Below the pieces are notes generated by a model. It did not search any database and had not been told where the DNA came from. It saw only the letters and a program-made list of their open reading frames with translations. A stretch of DNA of 64,000 nucleotides from UMGS1601 sp964617585 (lineage in GTDB: Bacteria; Bacillota; Clostridia; Oscillospirales; Ruminococcaceae): assembly GCA_964617585.1 (NCBI GenBank), contig CAZTXS010000002.1, positions 52,704-116,703 on the forward strand. Direction: 5' to 3'. Below, one piece after another: positions 61,960-64,000 of the stretch. Made by a program: the position numbers and the translations under genes. How positions within the stretch are numbered: position 1 is the stretch's first letter; every line of letters starts with the position of its first letter.

Positions 61960-63207
61960 ATGTCTTATATATATACTATTAAAGAGCTTTACGGTGCTGA
62001 AAATGAAGCTATGCAATCACAGCGTTACAGGAACGCTGTGAACAGCTTTAAAGAGCTTTACGGAGATTGTGAATACCGTATCTTTTCCGCTTCGGGAAGA
62101 ACAGAAGTCGGCGGAAACCACACCGATCATAATTTCGGAAAGGTTCTTGCCGCCGGCGTTTCATTGGACGTTATCGCAGTGGTTAAAGCGACTGACGATA
62201 ATATTATCGAGGTCAAATCCGAGGGCTTCCCGAAAGACGTTGTCGATTTAAGCAATCTCAACGTTCACCCCAATGAGGAGGGAGGCTCCGCCGCTCTTAT
62301 AAGAGGCGTTGCCGCAGGCTTTAAGAATAAAAGCTATGGTATAGGCGGCTTCAGGGCATACACTACCTCAAATGTTCTGAAAGGTTCGGGACTTTCTTCA
62401 TCAGCGGCTTTTGAGGTTTTAATCGGAACAATTTTAAACTATCTTTACAACGGCTTAAAGGCAACCAACGTAGAAATTGCTCAGATAGCTCAATTTGCCG
62501 AAAACGTATATTTCGGAAAGCCTTCGGGACTTATGGATCAAATGGCTTCTAGCGTAGGAAGCTTTATCACGATTGATTTTAAAGACCCCAAAAACCCGTT
62601 AATCAATAAAATTGATTTTGATTTTGAAAATTGCGGACACAGCCTCTGCATTGTCGATACCAAGGGCAGTCATGCCGACCTCACGCCTGAATATGCCGCT
62701 ATTCCTCGGGAGATGAAATCTGTCGCAGGCTTTTTCGGCAAGCAGGCGCTGCGTGAAATAACTTTAGCGGACGTTCTCGGAAATATAAAGGTTCTCAGGG
62801 AGAAATTCGGCGACAGAGCCGTGCTTCGCGCATTTCACTTCTTAAATGAAAACGAAACGGTAGAGCGTGAAGCAAATGCGCTTAAAAACGGAGATTTTGA
62901 CGCTTTTTTAAAAGAAGTAACAAAGTCGGGAAACAGCTCGTATAAATATCTTCAGAACATCTATGCCAATAAATCTCCCGAACAGCAGGGACTTGCCATC
63001 GGGCTGAGCTTAGCTGAAACGGTTCTTGACGGAGAGGGAGCGTGCAGAGTTCACGGCGGCGGTTTTGCCGGAACTATACAGGCTTTTGTGCCGAACGAAA
63101 AGCTTGAAGAATTCAAAGAAACCCTTAACGGCTGCTTCGGCGAGGGAAGCTGTCATGTGATTTCGATACGCCCCGTCGGCGGAATTGAAGTTAAAAACAA
63201 TTTTTAA
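61960..63207 (+). CDS. galK: Galactokinase (GHMP kinase)
   Basis: A 415-aa kinase forming galactose-1-phosphate. The sugar-binding signature appears as SASGRTEVGGNHTDHNFGKV (GRTEVGGNHTDHN; usual GalK reads GRVNLIGEHTDY), the GHMP ATP motif as LKGSGLSSSAAFEVLIG, and the third motif as GACRVHGGGFAGTIQAFV. The altered first motif means a related sugar kinase is possible. AGGAGGAA precedes the ATG, and trmB follows after 24 bp. Confidence 0.86.
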   Translation: MSYIYTIKELYGAENEAMQSQRYRNAVNSFKELYGDCEYRIFSASGRTEVGGNHTDHNFGKVLAAGVSLDVIAVVKATDDNIIEVKSEGFPKDVVDLSNLNVHPNEEGGSAALIRGVAAGFKNKSYGIGGFRAYTTSNVLKGSGLSSSAAFEVLIGTILNYLYNGLKATNVEIAQIAQFAENVYFGKPSGLMDQMASSVGSFITIDFKDPKNPLINKIDFDFENCGHSLCIVDTKGSHADLTPEYAAIPREMKSVAGFFGKQALREITLADVLGNIKVLREKFGDRAVLRAFHFLNENETVEREANALKNGDFDAFLKEVTKSGNSSYKYLQNIYANKSPEQQGLAIGLSLAETVLDGEGACRVHGGGFAGTIQAFVPNEKLEEFKETLNGCFGEGSCHVISIRPVGGIEVKNNF

Positions 63208-63231
63208 AGCGTTGCTTTACGGAGTATATTT

Positions 63232-63900
63232 ATGAGAATGAGAAAGAAAAAACACCTCGAGCAGCGGCTTGAAGAGTGTTCCGATTACATATTTTTTATT
63301 GAACGCGAGGATAGGAATTTTCAGTCTGTCGGCGAAAAGGAATATTTAGATTTTAAAAAAATATTCGAAAACGACAATCCCGTACATCTTGAAATCGGAT
63401 GCGGTAAGGGCAGATTCTCCTGCGAAACGGCAAAAAATAATCCTGAGCTTAACATTCTTGCCTTAGAAAAAGCGAGCAATGTAATTGTCAACGGAGCGGA
63501 GTACGCAAAAAAAGCCGGACTGAAAAACCTCTATTTTATAAGAGGCGGAGCAGAGTACCTTGAGTGTTATATACCTAAAAAATCTATAGAAAGAATATAT
63601 CTCAATTTCAGCTGTCCGTTCCCTAAGAAAAAATATGCGAGCCACAGACTGACTCATCACAATTTCCTGAAAATATATAAAACCTTGTTAAAGGATAACG
63701 CTGAGATATGGCAAAAAACCGACAACACCGGGTTTTTTGAATTCTCTATAGAAGAATTCTCACAAAATGGTTTCGCATTAAAAAACGTCACCTTTGATTT
63801 GCATAATTCGGGTTTTGAGGGAAATATCATGACCGAATATGAAAAGAAATTTTCAGAACAAGGGCTTCCCATCTATCGGCTGGAGGCTTACATAAAATAA
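63232..63900 (+). CDS. trmB: tRNA (guanine-N7-)-methyltransferase
   Basis: A 222-aa enzyme that methylates G46 of tRNA. The SAM-binding motif HLEIGCGKGRFSCETAK is clear, with LALEKASNVIVNGAEYAKKA after it. ERIYLNFSCPFPKKKYASHR replaces the usual NFPDPWPK catalytic motif (Asp to Cys-Pro change), and the C-terminal MTEYEKKFSEQGLPIYRLEA is typical. The altered catalytic block is noteworthy. Repeat copy R17 starts with the base after the stop codon. Confidence 0.88.
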   Translation: MRMRKKKHLEQRLEECSDYIFFIEREDRNFQSVGEKEYLDFKKIFENDNPVHLEIGCGKGRFSCETAKNNPELNILALEKASNVIVNGAEYAKKAGLKNLYFIRGGAEYLECYIPKKSIERIYLNFSCPFPKKKYASHRLTHHNFLKIYKTLLKDNAEIWQKTDNTGFFEFSIEEFSQNGFALKNVTFDLHNSGFEGNIMTEYEKKFSEQGLPIYRLEAYIK

Positions 63901-64000
63901 TTCAATAAGAGCTTGCCCGTCATTCAATGCGGCAAAGGTCGGCAATGCCGACCGGCCGTTCAGTAGGGGATTGTATCCCGCTGCTGAACGGGTAATGGAA
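63901..64000 (+). repeat. Interspersed multi-hairpin repeat, copy R17 (cut by window end)
   Basis: Begins TTCAATAAGAGCTTGCCC immediately after the trmB stop codon and continues through the GGTCGGCAATGCCGACC hairpin and the central hairpin to GGGTAATGGAA, where the window ends. No separate trmB terminator precedes it. Confidence 0.9.

Noticed and set aside
5651..64000. CRISPR array
   Set aside because: The repeats are 27-166 bp, spaced by kilobases and lie in both orientations between genes; there are no regular spacers and no cas genes.
1..64000. tRNA and rRNA genes
   Set aside because: I saw no cloverleaf with a GGTTCGAATCC-type T arm and no conserved rRNA stretch. A covariance search could still find a tRNA I missed.

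Overview
The window is a chromosomal segment of a low-GC, endospore-forming Firmicute. It is most likely one of the Oscillospirales/Ruminococcus-like gut anaerobes. The grounds are a spoIIAA-spoIIAB-sigF operon, spoVT and spoVAC, [FeFe]-hydrogenase maturases (hydE, hydG), AdhE with Rex, formate-THF ligase, a secreted GH5 cellulase-like enzyme, AGGAGG-type ribosome binding sites and an MraY of the HDxxR type. No species assignment is possible from sequence reading alone.

Layout. 1-2.6 kb: hydG (cut by the window edge), hydE and a TM1266-type ACT regulator, all minus strand, behind a textbook promoter and a long structured leader ending in a terminator. 2.6-4.2 kb: sigma-F operon. 4.4-12.6 kb: a sulfotransferase-like protein, a secreted GH25 lysozyme with Fn3 domains, and a two-gene 2-hydroxyacyl-CoA dehydratase/activase-like pair. 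13-20.9 kb: GH5 glucanase, type I pullulanase, then psd-pssA-mraY. 21-27.8 kb: mscL, spoVT, secD-secF, a YkgJ-type protein, spoVAC, a cytidylate-kinase-like protein, ung. 27.8-31.8 kb: two membrane proteins, folC, a broken [2Fe-2S] ferredoxin gene and an APH-type kinase. 31.9-35.6 kb: rex-adhE with a visible Rex operator. 35.6-46.6 kb: LRR/Fn3 surface protein, polysaccharide deacetylase, fhs, tsaE-tsaB, rpiB, a DUF1015 protein, an ECF S-component, an AbrB-like regulator, a PHP phosphatase and a DUF2798-like membrane protein with a structured leader. 46.7-57.8 kb: arginine biosynthesis genes argG, argH, argC, argJ, argB, argD, argF on one strand, mixed with a Nudix protein, a phosphatase, a methyltransferase and a decayed four-helix-bundle gene. 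58-64 kb: flavin reductase, L,D-transpeptidase, 2[4Fe-4S] ferredoxin, HD-domain protein, galK, trmB.

The most striking feature is a family of interspersed, GC-rich, multi-hairpin intergenic repeats. About 17 loci occur in 64 kb, one every 4 kb or so. The full form is about 142 bp and runs from TTCAATAAGGGCTTGCC to CTTGCCTAAGTTATA. It contains several hairpins, including a near-perfect 14-16 bp stem whose two arms co-vary between copies. There are also short forms lacking that hairpin, and 26-27 bp mini-forms that look like internal deletions keeping both ends. Most copies lie just past a stop codon or terminator with the same end facing the gene. No gene in the window explains their spread. 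They behave like a non-autonomous (MITE/REP/ERIC-like) element, possibly with a role at mRNA 3' ends.

Other notable items are two riboswitch-like leaders, two decayed genes (a thioredoxin-like ferredoxin and a 23S-IVP-type four-helix-bundle protein bounded by inverted repeats), a terminator apparently split by a roughly 280-bp insertion, and a basic Fn3 tail shared by three secreted proteins.
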